NCBI GenBank assembly: GCA_001910725.1
Contig: MJGA01000009.1
Location: forward strand, 682,001-746,000
Reading direction: 5' to 3'
DNA from: Phanerodontia chrysosporium
Taxonomy: Eukaryota > Basidiomycota > Agaricomycetes > Polyporales > Phanerochaetaceae
DNA: 64,000 nt
The notes beneath the pieces are model-generated. The model was not told where the DNA came from, did not search any database, and was given only the letters and a program-made list of their open reading frames with translations. Below are positions 46,279-59,200 of the stretch, one piece after another; positions within the stretch are counted from its first letter, which is position 1, and each line of letters begins with the position of its first letter. Position numbers and translations under genes: made by a program.

Positions 46279-47899
46279 TCAAAACCACATCGACACAGAA
46301 AAACTCGTATCCTCGCCCCGCATCGCATGCCACCAGCCGGGCGGGAAGAAAAGCACGTCGCCCGGCTCGAGCGTCGCGCACAACGCATGCGGCACAACGT
46401 GCGCGACAAAGTCCGGCGGCAGCAGCGCGCTCTCCGCGAAGACGTCGAGGCGCGATGTGTTGCTCAGCAGTGGCGCGGTCGTGTTTGCGGCGGGGTTGTG
46501 GGGGGCTGTCTCTGCGCCGTTCTCGGCGGCGCCCGGCGCGTAGGCGTGCATGTGTGGCGTCGCGCTCGGGGAGCGAGCCAGACGGTCTTGCGGCCCACGA
46601 CCTGAGCTGTGCGACGCATTCAGGAGCGGTCACATGCACGATAGATCACGGAAGCGTACTGTACAGGTTGAAGAACGGGTCCTGCGTGTGTCACAGCCGG
46701 GTTAGGACGCCGGGGCGTAGCAGGGAGGGCGTGTGCGACGTACCGTGTGCGCAGGCGAGACCGTCCCGCCGGGGCCGAACCACACGTTGACGACGAGCTG
46801 CTCCTCGTTCGGCGGCGGGCGGTAGTGCGGGCAGTCGGCGGGCGGCGGCGGCGCGGCGTACGCGTAGTCGGGGACGAGGATGTCGTCGCGGAGCGCGGGG
46901 AACTGGCGGAAGAGGTCGTGCTGCGCGAGGTACAGCACCCGCTCCGGCGCACGCTGCGCAAGCGTGCCAAGGAACGCGTCCCAGGATATGATCTCCTGGC
47001 TCCAGTCGTCCGCGCGGTAGTCCTGCCCGACCTCGACGGGCACGACGCGCGCGGGCCCCGCCGCGGCGCGCAGATACGCCAGCGAGTGCCACGGCCGCGT
47101 CGACAGCGCGGGCCACTCGCGTGCGAAGCCCTGCAGGACGAACGGGCTCGTGCAGTGCCGTGCGAGGAAGGCTGCGAGCGAGGGCGGCGCAGAGAGACGT
47201 GGGATCGGGCGGGCGAACGTCGTGGGGAGCGGCCGTGCGGGGGCGAGGTCCGCAGAAAAGAGCGTGCAGGGCACAGGAGGGGCGGGCAGCGCCGCCTGGA
47301 GTCGTGCGATGAACGCGTGGATGAGCTCGAGGCGGCCCTCCCCCGCTGGTCCGGCGATGATGATGGCTTGGTCAAGGCGTGCGACGACCGCCGCGACGTC
47401 TGGCGAGGCTTGCTGCCCCAGCACGTCCGCGAGCGAACGCAGTAAACATGCGTCCGTGTAGAGCCGCCGCCAGCAGAGCGTGGGCTGCGCAAGCCGGTGC
47501 GCCTGCGCCATCTGTTGGTGGGCCTCTGCAATCAGGTCGTCCAGTCTGCCGGGTGCGCCTTCCAGACGTGCATCTCTCCGGAGCGCTGAGATGTGGTGTT
47601 CCCCGCAGGGTGCGATTTCTGGGAGCGGAGGTCAGGCACTGAGACGTGCCGGCGTGCGAGTTCCCACCTTGTGTCGCCCCATTGTTCTCGTCCACAAGTT
47701 CCTGCGTGATGTGTTCCCACAGCCCAAGAGCCCATGCTCGGAGCTCTTCAGGAAGCTGAACTTGAGCTTTAGCATCGTCGCATGTGTGTGCCTCTGAGGA
47801 CGTACTACACCTTGTGCTTGGGATACTTGCATCGTGAATCCCAGAGAGCGATGTGGCTATAGAGATGTTCTGTGTTGAACTTCGAGTCAAGAGGTCCAA
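46279..47899 (-). CDS. JmjC/cupin-8 domain oxygenase (JMJD5/KDM8-like); 5' end unresolved
   Basis: Fe(II)/2-oxoglutarate oxygenase fold. Exon order on the minus strand: VQLPEELRAWALGLWEHITQ ... DENNGATQ (to about 47669), a 49-nt intron, then LDDLIAEAHQQMAQAHRLAQ, WRRLYTDACLLRSLADVLG, SLAAFLARHCTSPFVLQGF and LVVNVWFGPGGTVSPAHTDP. The latter carries the His-x-Asp iron ligands. After an intron comes FFNLYSQVVGRKTVWLAPR, and the last exon has LEPGDVLFFPPGWWHAMRGE with the distal His, ending SFSVSMWF at TGA 46279-46281. Iron ligands intact. Related proteins are protein hydroxylases or putative histone demethylases; which applies is not visible. The upstream frame (to 47899) has no ATG, so at least one more 5' exon must lie between about 47900 and 48110. 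Confidence 0.85.
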
Positions 47900-49169
47900 A
47901 CAGAAGCTGCTCGCCCGAAGCTACCGATCCAGGTTGACCCTGCACAGCCGGCTGACGTGGTATGTCTTGTGGTTGTTGCAAGGTAGAACCAATTATGGAT
48001 ACAATACTGGGACAAACTGGAGGTGAACGAGTTTAGGTCCTTGTCCATGTACGCATTTGGGCGAGTTGTCTGCATAATTGGTCCGCGCCTAGTCGAATAT
48101 GGCAACTGAGGAGGGATGATCTGTCGGTCGGCGGGACGATGTCTCCTGCGACTTGAGCTCGCCTTCTCGTTCTTTCGCAGAGGCTTTGGACTTGATGTAG
48201 ATCATTGATAGTTGGGGATAGAAAGGGTCCCCATCAGACGTCTCGTAGCGAAGAGGCTTGTAAGACGCTAATTTGGGACGTACGCTCGAGCCAACTTGGC
48301 GCTTGCATTCGAGTGCTTTGCCCAGGATTTGGCCCCGAATACTATTGTCATCTCCGTGCGACAATTGGTATCAGGACAAAGCTTGCGGAGACGTCGCTGC
48401 AAGACAAATGGAAAGACATGTGTCTCCTGCTTCAAGTCCCTGCAGCCCCTGCTCGATTATGTAAGCCGCTTCGAAGCCTCGTCTGCGCTGCGCTATACGG
48501 CGAGCAAGCTTGCTCCTCGCCTGTCGCTGACGTCATCTAGCCGAGCTCGCCTCGAACGAACACCGACAGTTGCGCCTTTCTACCTCCGTCTACTTTGCAC
48601 TCGAAAGCTTGCACAATCTAGCATCCAATCGCCCGTACGCCTACAAGTGTAGTGTGCATCCAACTAGGTGACGTGGCAGCGGCAAGCGGAAATCCCAGTC
48701 TCTGTCCAGGTTGCTTTCGCGAGTCAGTGAGAGTCAGTGGCCCCGTTGCAGTGCAGAACGTCTGTTGTCGACGGTGGCCGCAGCGTCATCGCCATGCGAT
48801 CCCACCAGATCTCTGCAGTGATGGTGTGACACACCCGGCGGACAAGGTTTTTCTATCTCGACTTCATTCTCCCCACTTTCACCGTCGACTTTTGCGGCCT
48901 TGTCGCCATGTTTCTGGCCTTTCTGTGCATCGTCGACACTGTTCTGCACCGCTGTCGGAGGCCAGAGCAGTGTGCAAAGCAAGGACGTATTCGGATGCGT
49001 AGCTTCCAAAAGCGGCGGGAGGCGTGTAACGCGTGACTACGTCAATTTTCTGTCACAGAGTGAGGAAATGATAAAAGGTGCATGGGAGGTCGGCGAGCGT
49101 GAGAATTTCCCCCAGTTCCTTGCACAAGACCTCCACGCGGCGCCGCTCGGCCCGGGCTGCTCCGTAACC
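47900..49169. other. JmjC 5' region, MOT1 promoter and protein-like minus frames
   Basis: About 1.27 kb without a firm gene. It should contain the first exon of the JmjC gene. A minus-strand frame at about 48099-48364 (with LASYKPLRYETSDGDPFYPQ and KASAKEREGELKSQETSSRR) has balanced amino-acid use and could be part of a small gene or relic, but no ATG or domain was found. The right end is the MOT1 promoter. Confidence 0.35.
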
Positions 49170-52100
49170 ATGACTTCGAGGTGCGCTCCCAAATAAGGCA
49201 TCCCTAGTCGTCGCCTGCTGATCCTCTCTGCCATCCAGGTTGGATCGCCTCCTCCTCCTCCTCGACACCGGGTCCTCTACCTCCGTCAGAACAACTGCCG
49301 CGAAACAACTCGCGCAGCTGGCTGTCAAGAGTGTAATCAGCGATGTCACCATCGTCGAAGACGATATCAAATCAACCCGCCAGCACGCCTCTGCCATGAG
49401 CGACTCGGCAGCCTGGTCGGAGCTAATGTCCGTTGTTGCAAGGGTCAGTCTAGATCTATGCGTTGGTTCTTACGCTGTCTCACATATATCACCAGATTCT
49501 ACCATACCTACATTCAAAATCATCCGAAACACGCACAGCAGTGTCCGTCGCCCTTTCACAAATATTCACCCTCGTTCCCCTTTGGAGCCCTGGCGCTGAG
49601 GAGGGCGACAAGACTCCGGGAGAGGCAGAAGGCCTGCTCGCACCCGAATTTCCCCACTTCTCCGTGCAAGAACTTATGGAGAAGGGCACACTACTCCTCG
49701 CGTCTTCGGGCAAGGAGTTTACGAAGCCAACAGGGATCCTCGCAAGCTCGTCCGAAGTCAAGAAAGCTCGCAAAGACGCCATGAGCCGGCTCGGGCTTGA
49801 CTTTCTCGAGACTGTTGGCGGCGCAGACGACATCGACCTGGAGAAGGAGCTCGCCGCAGACGAAGAAGAGATGGCCGTCGACAGCGAGAGCCCTGTCAAG
49901 GTTGAGGATGGCGTGAAGATGGAGGAAGACGTAAAGCCTATTTTTCAACCAGAGCCGCTCAAGCTCGAGAAGGCCGAGACGCCCCAGGCAGGTCCTTCCC
50001 AGTCGCCCACTCCCGCGCTCTCGCCCGCGCCATCAAACGGTGCACCAGCCGTTGAGGACACGAGCAATCTGTCCGCCCGCGAACGCAACCGCCTGAAGCG
50101 GAAGCGGAAGGGCGGTCAAAGCGCGTTCGTCGTCGCGACCACACCGAGCACGAGCTCGAAATACAACGCCGGGGCGGCTGCACCACCAAATAAGTACGTC
50201 CGGTTCGAGTACGCATATACTCAACCTAACACTTGTTCCTAGAGTGCGCCTTGTCAGCGACGACCGCAACTCACCAGCGAGCCGCGCCGCGAGCCCGAAG
50301 TCACCTATCGAAGGCGGCGAGAAGGTCGTCATCGATCCAACCAAGGGCGGTGCGGTCTCGCCCAAGGCGGAGAAACAGTCGAAGGCACTTGAGGTTGAGT
50401 CGGGGCACTGGGTCTGGGACGGCCTCGTCAAGATGCTTGAAGTCGATCTCTTCAGCCCTGCGTGGGAGGTACGGCACGGCGCCGCGATGGCGCTCCGCGA
50501 GCTGTTGAAGAGCCAGGGCAAGTACGGCGGCATGAAAGGTACGTTTTCCCGGATGCCTTTTCTCCCGCGAGTGCTGACACCTGCATGCAGCCGGCCAGTC
50601 GTGGCCCGAGAACGAGCTGGCGCACGAACGGTGGTGCAACGACCTCGCCGTCAAGTTCCTGTGTGTCTTCGTGCTCGATCGCTTCGGCGACTTCGTGTCC
50701 GACCAGGTCGTCGCGCCCGTGCGCGAGACGGTCTCGCAGACGCTCGCGTCGCTCCTCCTGCACATGCCGCGGCGCTCTGCGCTCCGCGTGCATGAGCTCC
50801 TCCTCGAAATGATCCGCCAGGACTTCCCCGTCCAGCACAAACCCTCGAACGGTACCGTCAAGGGACGTCCCGTGGAGAAGGGGCACGTTTGGGAGGTACG
50901 CCATGCGGGCCTGCTTGGAATCAAGTATGAGGTGGCGGTCAGGAGCGACCTAGTCGCTGCGGAGGGTGGGAAGGAGGTTTTGCGAGGTGTCGTTGATGCT
51001 GCCGTGCTAGGGTGAGTCCTCATGTTGTCTGCTCATGTTTGTCGCGCTGAGGTCCATCGCAGACTTGGCGACCGGGATGACGACGTTCGTTCTGTGGCCG
51101 CATCCTGCCTTTCCCCGTAGCCGAGCATCTTGTCAACCAACTCCCGGACGAACTCCCCCGCGTGCTCGCTGTGTTATGGAGCTGCCTGAGCGACATGAAG
51201 GACGACCTGAGCTCCTCCGTTGGTGCGGTGATGGAGCTTCTTGGCAAGCTTGTTGCGTACGACCAGGTTATCGACATCATCGCGGATCCTGCACAGTCGG
51301 AGCCGCTCTCGACCCTCGCACCGACGCTCTTCCCCTTCTTCCGGCACACCATCCCAGGCGTGCGCCTCGCAGTCGTGCAGACGCTGCACGCATTCATGAG
51401 CGTGCCCTCGCTCCCGCGTGACTGGCTCAGCGTGTCCTTCCTGCAGCTGCTCTTCCAGAATCTCGTCGTAGAGGAGCGCGGTGACATCCGCGACGCGACG
51501 CTCGGCGCCTGGCGCGCCCTCCTCGCGATTCTTGCGGCGCGCCCCGAGTGGCTGCGGGAGCTCGTCTCGCCGACGCTCCTCCTGCAGTGGTACGGCGCGA
51601 TGATGACCCCGCTCGGCACGCCGATCGACGTCTCAGCGTTCTACGACCCCGCGCTCGCGCGGTCGCTCGACACGGAGCGGCACAACGTCGACAAGAACAT
51701 GATCGCTCAGGACCTGTCGCTCATCTCAATGGAGACCGTCATCGCGGCGCGTGTCGCGGCGGCGACTGCGATGGCGTATGTGATGGCTGTCTGGCCCGAA
51801 CTGGTACGTGTGCCCAGTCCTGTTCATTTATGGAAGAATGCTGAGACGCTGTTAGGACGAGTCTCACGACGCGATCTTCCGTCCCATCTTGATCCACTAC
51901 ATCGACTCCCCGTCGATGCTGCAGAAGTTCCTCGCTGCGATTGTCACCGAGGAGTGGGCGCGAGAGTACGACACAGGCGCGAAGCCGGGCGACGGGCTGC
52001 TTATCGAGCGGTCTGCGCTCGCGCGGGACCTCGCGGCGAAGACGCTTGCGTTCCTGCAGGGTGAGCCGCCGAGCTCGTACCACGAGATGATGTACACGCT

Positions 52101-55100
52101 CGCGCGGCTGCATGCGGAGTGCTTCTCGCTGCTGCAGGCGTTCGTGCACGACTGCAAGCTGCCGGTGTCGATGCTCCCGAACCTGGGCAACGAAATCGAC
52201 ATCACGGGCACGCGCGCGGACGCGTTCACGATCACGACCGCGGAGAAGGCCGTCGGCGAGATGTTCGACAAGCTCAAGGACGCGCTCGGACGCACGAAGA
52301 AGAAGGAGCTCGCGATCATCAAGGAGAAGCGCGCGGTCGTCGCCGCGAATATAGAGCGCTACTCCGAGGTCAAGGCGCATTATGATGTTCGCGTCTCGGC
52401 TGCGTTCGCTGCTGCGTTCGTGGCTCTCAAGGCGACGCCGGACAAGGTCAGCCCGATCGTGAAGGGTATCATGAACGGCATCAAGGTTTGTCTTTCATCA
52501 TATATACTTTGATTGCATTCTTAACGAGATCGCGCAGAGCGAAGAGAACATTCAGCTGCAGACGCGCTCCGCCGTGGCCGTCGCCGCATTCGTCGACTTC
52601 TGTGTGCAGCGTGGGCTCAACCAGCCGCCGGAGAAGATCGTGAAGAACCTATGCACGTTTCTGTGCCAGGACATCGAGCAGACGCCGACATTTGCGTACA
52701 ACCGCAAGTACACGCGCGGCATTCTCTCCTTCAAGACGCCACAGGCGACGGAGAAGGCGAACGGCAAGGAGGACCCGCCAACGCCCGAGGCCGCAGCCAA
52801 GGCACGCCTGTCGCGTCGCGGTGCAAGCCTTGCGTTTGTGCAGCTCTCGGACAAGTTTGGAGAGCGCCTGCTCGATGTTGTGCCCAACATGTGGCAGTCG
52901 ATGGCGGGCGGTCTGTTGAGCGCGTGTCCTGGAGGTACGTCCTGTTTTTATGTTGAGCAGCGGCGTGGCATGCTCAACTGCATCGCAGAGGAGCCGAAGA
53001 AGATGGACCAGCTCATCGACACGCGGTTCGGGCAGGACGTGATCGACTCGCTGAGTGTGCTCGACGCGATCGTGCCGACGTTCCACGCGGGCCTGCACCC
53101 CAAGTTCCACGAGCTCTTCCCCATGATCGGCCTCGCGCTGCGCAGCAAGTTCGCGATCATCCGCCAGTGCGCTGCGCGCTGCTTTGCGACGATCTGCGAT
53201 GTCATCACCGTCTCTGCTATGCGCTTCGTCATCGAGAAAATGGTCCCGTACCTTGGAGACGCGCCGAACATCACGAATCGGCAAGGCGCGACTGAGCTGA
53301 TCTATCGTATGTACATTCAGTTGTTCGGTTATTGCGTGGTATTGACCGGCACCCGCAGACATCGTGCAGAAGCTGGACATCAAGGCGCTGCCATATGTGA
53401 TCTTCATGATCGTGCCCGTGTTGGGCCGCATGAGCGACTCGGACGACGACATCCGATCGACCGCAACGAACACGTTTGCGTCGCTTGTCAAGATGGTGCC
53501 GCTGGAGGCTGGCCTGCCCGACCCACCGGACTTTTCTGAAGACCTTCTCCGGCGCCGCGAGACCGAGCGTCAGTTCCTCACGCAGCTGCTCGACGGCAGC
53601 AAGGTCCAGCAGTACGACATCCCCGTCAAGATCAACGCGGAGCTGCGCAAGTACCAGCAAGAGGGTGTCAACTGGCTGGCGTTCCTGGCCAAGTACCAGC
53701 TGCACGGCATACTGTGCGACGACATGGGTCTCGGCAAGACGCTCCAGTCGATATGCATCCTCGCCAGCAAGCACTACGAACGCGCGAAGCGGTATGAGGA
53801 GACGCAGTCGCCCGACTCTGTGCACCTCCCGTCGCTTATCGTCTGCCCGCCGACGCTCACGGGCCACTGGTACTACGAGATCCTGAAGTACACGGAGAAC
53901 CTCAAGCCGATCATGTACACAGGCAACTCGCGCGAGCGGTGCAAGCTCATCCCGAAGCTGAAGAAGCACGATGTCGTGATCACATCGTACGAGGTCGTGC
54001 GGAACGACGTCGCGAGTTTGCAGGACATGAACTGGCACTACTGCATCCTCGATGAGGGCCACATCATCAAGAACGCGAAGACGAAGCTCACGAAGGCCGT
54101 GAAGACCATCCGTGCGAATCACCGGTTGATCCTCTCGGGCACGCCGATTCAGAACAACGTCCTTGAGCTGTGGTCCCTGTTCGACTTCCTGATGCCTGGC
54201 TTTTTGGGCACGGAGGCGAGCTTCAACGAGCGATTCAGCAAGCCGATATTGTCTAATCGGGATGGCAAGAGTAAGAGTGGCGAGGCTGGTATGTGCTCTA
54301 GTCTGCGCGGTGCTACATCCTGTTACTCATATCCTGTCACAGCGGCGCTTGCGCTTGAGGCTCTGCACAAGCAAGTCCTGCCCTTCCTCTTGCGCCGGCT
54401 GAAGGAGGACGTCCTGAACGATCTCCCGCCAAAGATCATCCAAGACTACTATTGCGAGCTGTCCGAGCTACAGAAGTACATGTATGACGATTTCTCAAAG
54501 TCGAACGCTCGGACGTCAGCCGAGGACGTCGTCCGCTCCTCAGACGGGGCCTCTGGCGGCAAGGGCCAGACGCACGTCTTCCAGTCGCTTCAGTACCTCC
54601 GGAAGCTCTGCAACCACCCGGCGCTGGTGCTCAAGGACGCGCAGGCGATCAAGGAGACGTTCGAGAACGCGGGGTACAAGGGCGAGGCGTCGAACCTCAG
54701 CGATATTCAGCATGCCCCCAAGCTGCTTGCACTCCGGTATGTCTCAAGCTTGTGCGCAATGGGTCGTGACCATGTCCTGACTGCGCGTTCGCGTTTAGAC
54801 AACTGCTGACCGACTGCGGGATTGGTACCTCTGCGTCACTCGCCGGGGACAACGCCAAGACCGAGCTGCTCGACACGGACGCGGGCTCGTCCGGCGGGGC
54901 ATTCTCGCAGCATCGTGTGCTCATCTTCTGCCAGATGAAGCAGATGATCGACATCATCGAGAACGACCTCTTCAAACAGCACATGCCGTCTGTGACGTAC
55001 ATGCGCCTCGACGGCAGCACCGACGCGAACAAGCGGCACGCGATTGTGCAGACGTTCAACTCTGACCCGAGCATCGACTGCTTGCTGCTAACAACACACG

Positions 55101-55596
55101 TCGGTGGTCTCGGTCTCACGCTTACCGGCGCGGACACGGTCATCTTTGTCGAGCACGACTGGAACCCGATGAAGGACCTGCAGGCCATGGACCGTGCGCA
55201 CCGTATCGGACAGAAGAAGGTCGTGAACGTGTACCGGCTCATCACGAAGGGGACGCTTGAGGAGAAGATCATGGGGTACGTGTTCGTCTGCGTGTGGCAA
55301 CAGGCGTGTTGCTGACTTATGTCTGCAGCCTTCAGCGTTTCAAGCTGAATATCGCCAACTCTGTCGTGACCCAGCAGAACTCTGGGCTCGCCTCGATGGA
55401 CACGGACCTGGTGCTCGACCTCTTCCGGCGCACGACGGAGGAGGAAGACGCCGCTGCGGCTGCGAAGAAGAAGGAAAAGGAGGCCGCGGCGTTCGGCCAG
55501 AAGAACGTGCTGAAAGGGCTCGAGGACCTTCCGCCAGAGGACGAGTACTCGGGCCTGGACCTTGCGAGCTTCATGGGCTCGCTGTCCGCTCGTTGA
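49170..55596 (+). CDS. MOT1: MOT1/BTAF1, TBP-associated Swi2/Snf2 ATPase
   Basis: Nuclear ATPase that strips TBP from DNA and redistributes it. ATG 49170 gives MTS; a 61-nt intron then leads to RLDRLLLLLDTGSSTSVRTT, the typical first HEAT repeat. A long HEAT array follows (to about 53340), with an acidic insert (LEKELAADEEEMAVDSES), a basic patch (RERNRLKRKRKGGQ), and HVWEVRHAGLLGIKYEVAV. The ATPase part shows RKYQQEGVNWLAFLAKYQLH, GILCDDMGLGKTLQSICIL (Walker A), ILDEGHIIKNAKTKL (motif II), LILSGTPIQNNVLELWSLF, VLIFCQMKQMIDIIENDL, MRLDGSTDANKR, THVGGLGLTLTGADTVIFVE and MDRAHRIGQKKVVNVYRLI. It ends ASFMGSLSAR with TGA at 55594-55596. About 15 short introns; roughly 1,870 residues, normal for the family. 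All helicase motifs intact; no frameshift seen. Confidence 0.96.
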
Positions 55597-56711
55597 ACCA
55601 AAACATCATTATCTCTGCATCCCGCCAGCCTTGCCGACTCGGGTTTTTGAGTCGTGCCCTCCTTTCGTTATATTATTCACGTCGCACCCCTCTGCTATCC
55701 CCGGACCGTCGCTTACTATGCTAGACTACTGCAAGTGTATCATGTTAGTAATTGTAGATTTTAGCGAAGATCTTGTAATATACGCGCCCCACTTTTACAA
55801 GGGGGGGTCTCACATGGATATTAATGCGGAAGGATTGTGCAGGAGACTCTTCGTGGATCGTCAAGCGCGTGGTGGGCGCCGGCGCGGTGCCGCAGACGCT
55901 TGCGGTCAACCACCATAGCCTCATGACCCTTGCACATCGAACACATGTGCCCATCTCCGCAACTTCATCATGGATTCGTGCCGTTGAATAGCGCGGCGAC
56001 CCTATTCTACAGTCCTATCGCCGTCTGGCTCGACGTCGTCCACTGGGTTTGATACGCAGGGCTCCGCACTGTCAGCGGCCACAGGGACGCTGAAATACAC
56101 ATTTTCGGCTTCCGACGGTGGACGACGCAGAATTAAACGGTATCAATGTCAATTTGTAGGTTTTCCAAGAGCTACGGTATTCCAATGTCGGGCCTTCGCG
56201 CTTGCACTGATGACGCGGGCAATGCAGGCGGTCACCGGACACGAATGCTACGTACGTCTCTCCGTAGCAGATGCTGTGGACTAGGTCCAAGGTCCTCGTC
56301 GTCTATGCTCGGACGGAATGTCATCGCTGACTCTTCTGTGATAGATACGACTGGGTCATGCCCGTGATCTCGCTGTGCGTATCAGGGGCGCGTGCGCATC
56401 TGTTGGCACAAGCCTCGTTGTTGCCGCTTTGGTCACTTGGACAGGGTCTGCCTGCCTTTGCGAGGTGCCGCGTACCCACAGTGTCCACCGCGCGGTGTGC
56501 CTTCGTGTGCCTGTGGGCCTGCGGTGACGCGCAGAGCGATGTCGGAACCCGTCCGAGCCCACGTCTGGCGGGCGCGCCCTGGTGAATAGTTCTGTCGCAG
56601 TCATGGGGCTCTGTGCGGCGCTCGCTCGCCCTTAGCGTTTTGCGCGACGCCGGCGTATATAGGTGGAGGGAGGGACGCCCCGCGCCCCCGCTCGCCTTGC
56701 TTTCCGCTGCG
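55597..56711. other. Intergenic; promoter of P450 copy 2
   Basis: About 1.1 kb: MOT1 3' flank, then no supported gene, then a TATATA element at 56656-56661. Confidence 0.5.
56656..56661 (+). promoter_or_regulatory. TATA box of P450 copy 2
   Basis: TATATA, 51 bp before the ATG at 56712, in the same context as in P450 copy 1. Confidence 0.5.
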
Positions 56712-58873
56712 ATGATGATGTGGCAGCGTCCCGCCGACATACTCTCTGTGCTGGAACTCCTCGGGGCCGCGCTCGGATGTGTGCTCGTGCTGTCGCGCGT
56801 GAGAACATGGATGCACGACAAGACCAGGAGATTGGCATTCCCACTCCCGCCCGGGCCCAGCACGCTGTGGTTCTCCCCGGGAGGCCGGTACGCTGCCCAC
56901 GGGTGCCCGCCGTCCCGCAATCAGTTCGCGCTCATGTCGTCTCCGCCAGGCTGCCGTTCAAGTTCGCACAGCTCACGGAAATGTACGGACCCGTGTTCTC
57001 GTTCAAGCAGGGCACGCGTGTCGTGTGTGTCGTCGGGCGGCACCAGGTGCGTCTTCCAGGTCCTTTGCGGGACCGACGGTATGGAGTTGTTCATCATCCT
57101 TTCCATCGGGGTCGCGCGCAGGCCGCAGTCGAGATTATGCAGAAGCATGGCGCCGACCTGGCTGACCGGCCACGGTCCATCGCTGCAGGCGAGCTGCTCT
57201 CGGGCGGCAAACGCACACTGCTCGTGGGAGCCGGAGACCGGCTCCGTAAACTTCGGAAGTGCGTTCGGCGTTTCTTCCACTGTCTGGCCTCGGCTGATCC
57301 TGAATCAGGGCCTTGCATTCGCATCTGCAGCCTTCAGTCGCTGTCCAGTATAGACCAATGCAACTGAAACATGCCTTGAATGTCATACTCGATATTTTGA
57401 GGGACCCAGAGCACCATATTGATCACGCTCGAAGGTGGGTCTGGAACCCTCTTCGCTGCCGACGGTCGCTTACCGTTCTCAGATATGCTGCAAGCGTAGT
57501 CATGACCATGACCTACGGCAAGACCGAGCCCACCTATTACACAGACCCTGAAGTCCAAGAGATCCTACTTCACGGAACTCGCCTGGGAAGTGTCATTCCC
57601 CTAGACTACCACAAAGTCGACCGGTTCCCTATCCTCAAGCACGTCCCTTTCGTTACGTCAACTCTTCGGCAGTGGCATAAGGAAGAGCTCGCGCTATTCT
57701 CTAACCTTGTAGATGGTGCACGCGCACGGCTCGTACGTCCCGGCATACTTCTCCGCAGTCACTGTTGACAAACCGGTGGCCACAGAGGGATGGTGCGCCT
57801 CCGTCATTCGCAACCTACCTTATAGACCAGCAGCAGCAGTTCGGACTGTCGGACGACGAGATTGCCTATCTTGCCGGATCCATGTTCGGCGCTGGCTCAG
57901 ACACAGTGAGTTGCCATAGCTCATGGGGTCGTCGTCTCTCTTACGCGCGCTTGGACCAGAGCGCGACCGCCATCGCGTTTGTGATCATGGCCGCAGCGAC
58001 GCATCCCAAGGCTCAGGCCGAGGTGCAAGCGCAGCTCGACAGTGTGGTCGGAAGGGACAGAGGTACGTTTGCGCCCAAACGGGGGCTGTCACGTCGGGCT
58101 CACCGGGCTTAGTTCCCAGCTTCGATGACGAGAGCCTTCTGCCGCTCGTAACTGCGTTCTATCTCGAGGCATACAGGTGGCGCCCGGTCAGCTATGGAGG
58201 TAAGGGCCATTTAATGCTGCATTCTCTGCAAGTCTGACAAGGGGCATCGTCACAGGGTTCGCTCACAAAGCCACAGCGGATATTCGATGGGTATGCCTTT
58301 AGTTGTCACGAGGTGCGCATCCACATAACCAGTTCATGCAGGGCGAGTACGTGATACCTGCCGATGCGATTGTCATTGGGAACCACTGGTTAGTATCTGT
58401 GCAATTCCCTGGAGAATTCCTCTAATTCAGTGTGTAAGGTCTATCGCCCATGATCCGGACGTCTTTCCGGAGCCGGAAGAGTTCAGGCCTAGTCGGTGGC
58501 TTGACGAGTCTGGAAAGCTACGGGAAGATCTCTCATCATTCAACTTCGGATTTGGCCGAAGGTGCGCCTTTCCTCCCATGCAGTCAATCATCGCACTTAT
58601 ACGGCCTGCAGAGTATGCGTCGGTCAACACGTTGCAAACAAGTACGAGCAGATCATGTGACATTGCGAGCACTACTCACACAGGAGCCGTAGCTCGCTTT
58701 TTATCAACACGGCCCTCATCTTGTGGGCGTTCAGCGTCGGCGAAGACCCCGCCCAGCCGATCGACACGATGGCCTTCACCGACACTGCCAATGTGCGCGT
58801 GCATCCGTTCAAGGCGGTCTACGAGCCTCGCATTCCCAGATTGAGGGAGGTCGTGGAGACGTACTTGGACTGA
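56712..58873 (+). CDS. Cytochrome P450 monooxygenase, copy 2
   Basis: Paralogue of the P450 at 44.0-46.2 kb. N-terminal anchor (ILSVLELLGAALGCVLVL) and hinge (FPLPPGPSTLWF), then FAQLTEMYGPVFSFKQGTR, IMQKHGADLADRPRSIAAGE, LLSGGKRTLLVGAGDRLRKL and VVMTMTYGKTEPTYYTDPEV. The I-helix is IAYLAGSMFGAGSDT, the ExxR is FYLEAYRWRPVSYGG, then VIGNHWSIAHDPDVFPEPEE and the haem loop FNFGFGRRVCVGQHVANR. TGA ends at 58873 after RLREVVETYLD. A phase-0 intron at about 57731-57773 removes what would otherwise be an early stop, so the gene looks intact. The GAGSDT I-helix motif is canonical here, unlike copy 1. Introns fall at the same positions as in copy 1 where I compared them. Substrate unknown. Confidence 0.92.
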
Positions 58874-59200
58874 TCAACGGGCCGTCGACTATTTGCAAAG
58901 GCTGTCCTGCTGCACGACGCGTGAAGAATATATCGGAGCCTTTTTCGAGCTAACGTTGAGCAGCGTTTCTTGAAGGTTGTGTGTACCCTGCATTGAGTCT
59001 AGGACACGGCTGCAGTAATGGTATGGCGCATGAGAGATTCCTACTTGTGGTGCCCGGGTTACCAGTGCATCAACTAAGATCTAGCTCAGTGTGGATGACG
59101 TGCTGGCTATCCTTGCGAACTGAAATATAAAGCTTGAGAGGCTTAGTGATATGTCATGAGGCTGACGGAGGCGGCTTCTATTGAAAGGGAGAAAACGGGG

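Noticed and set aside
51739..53491. Minus-strand frames across MOT1
   Set aside because: Antisense shadows of the HEAT-repeat exons; the plus-strand MOT1 reading is continuous and conserved.
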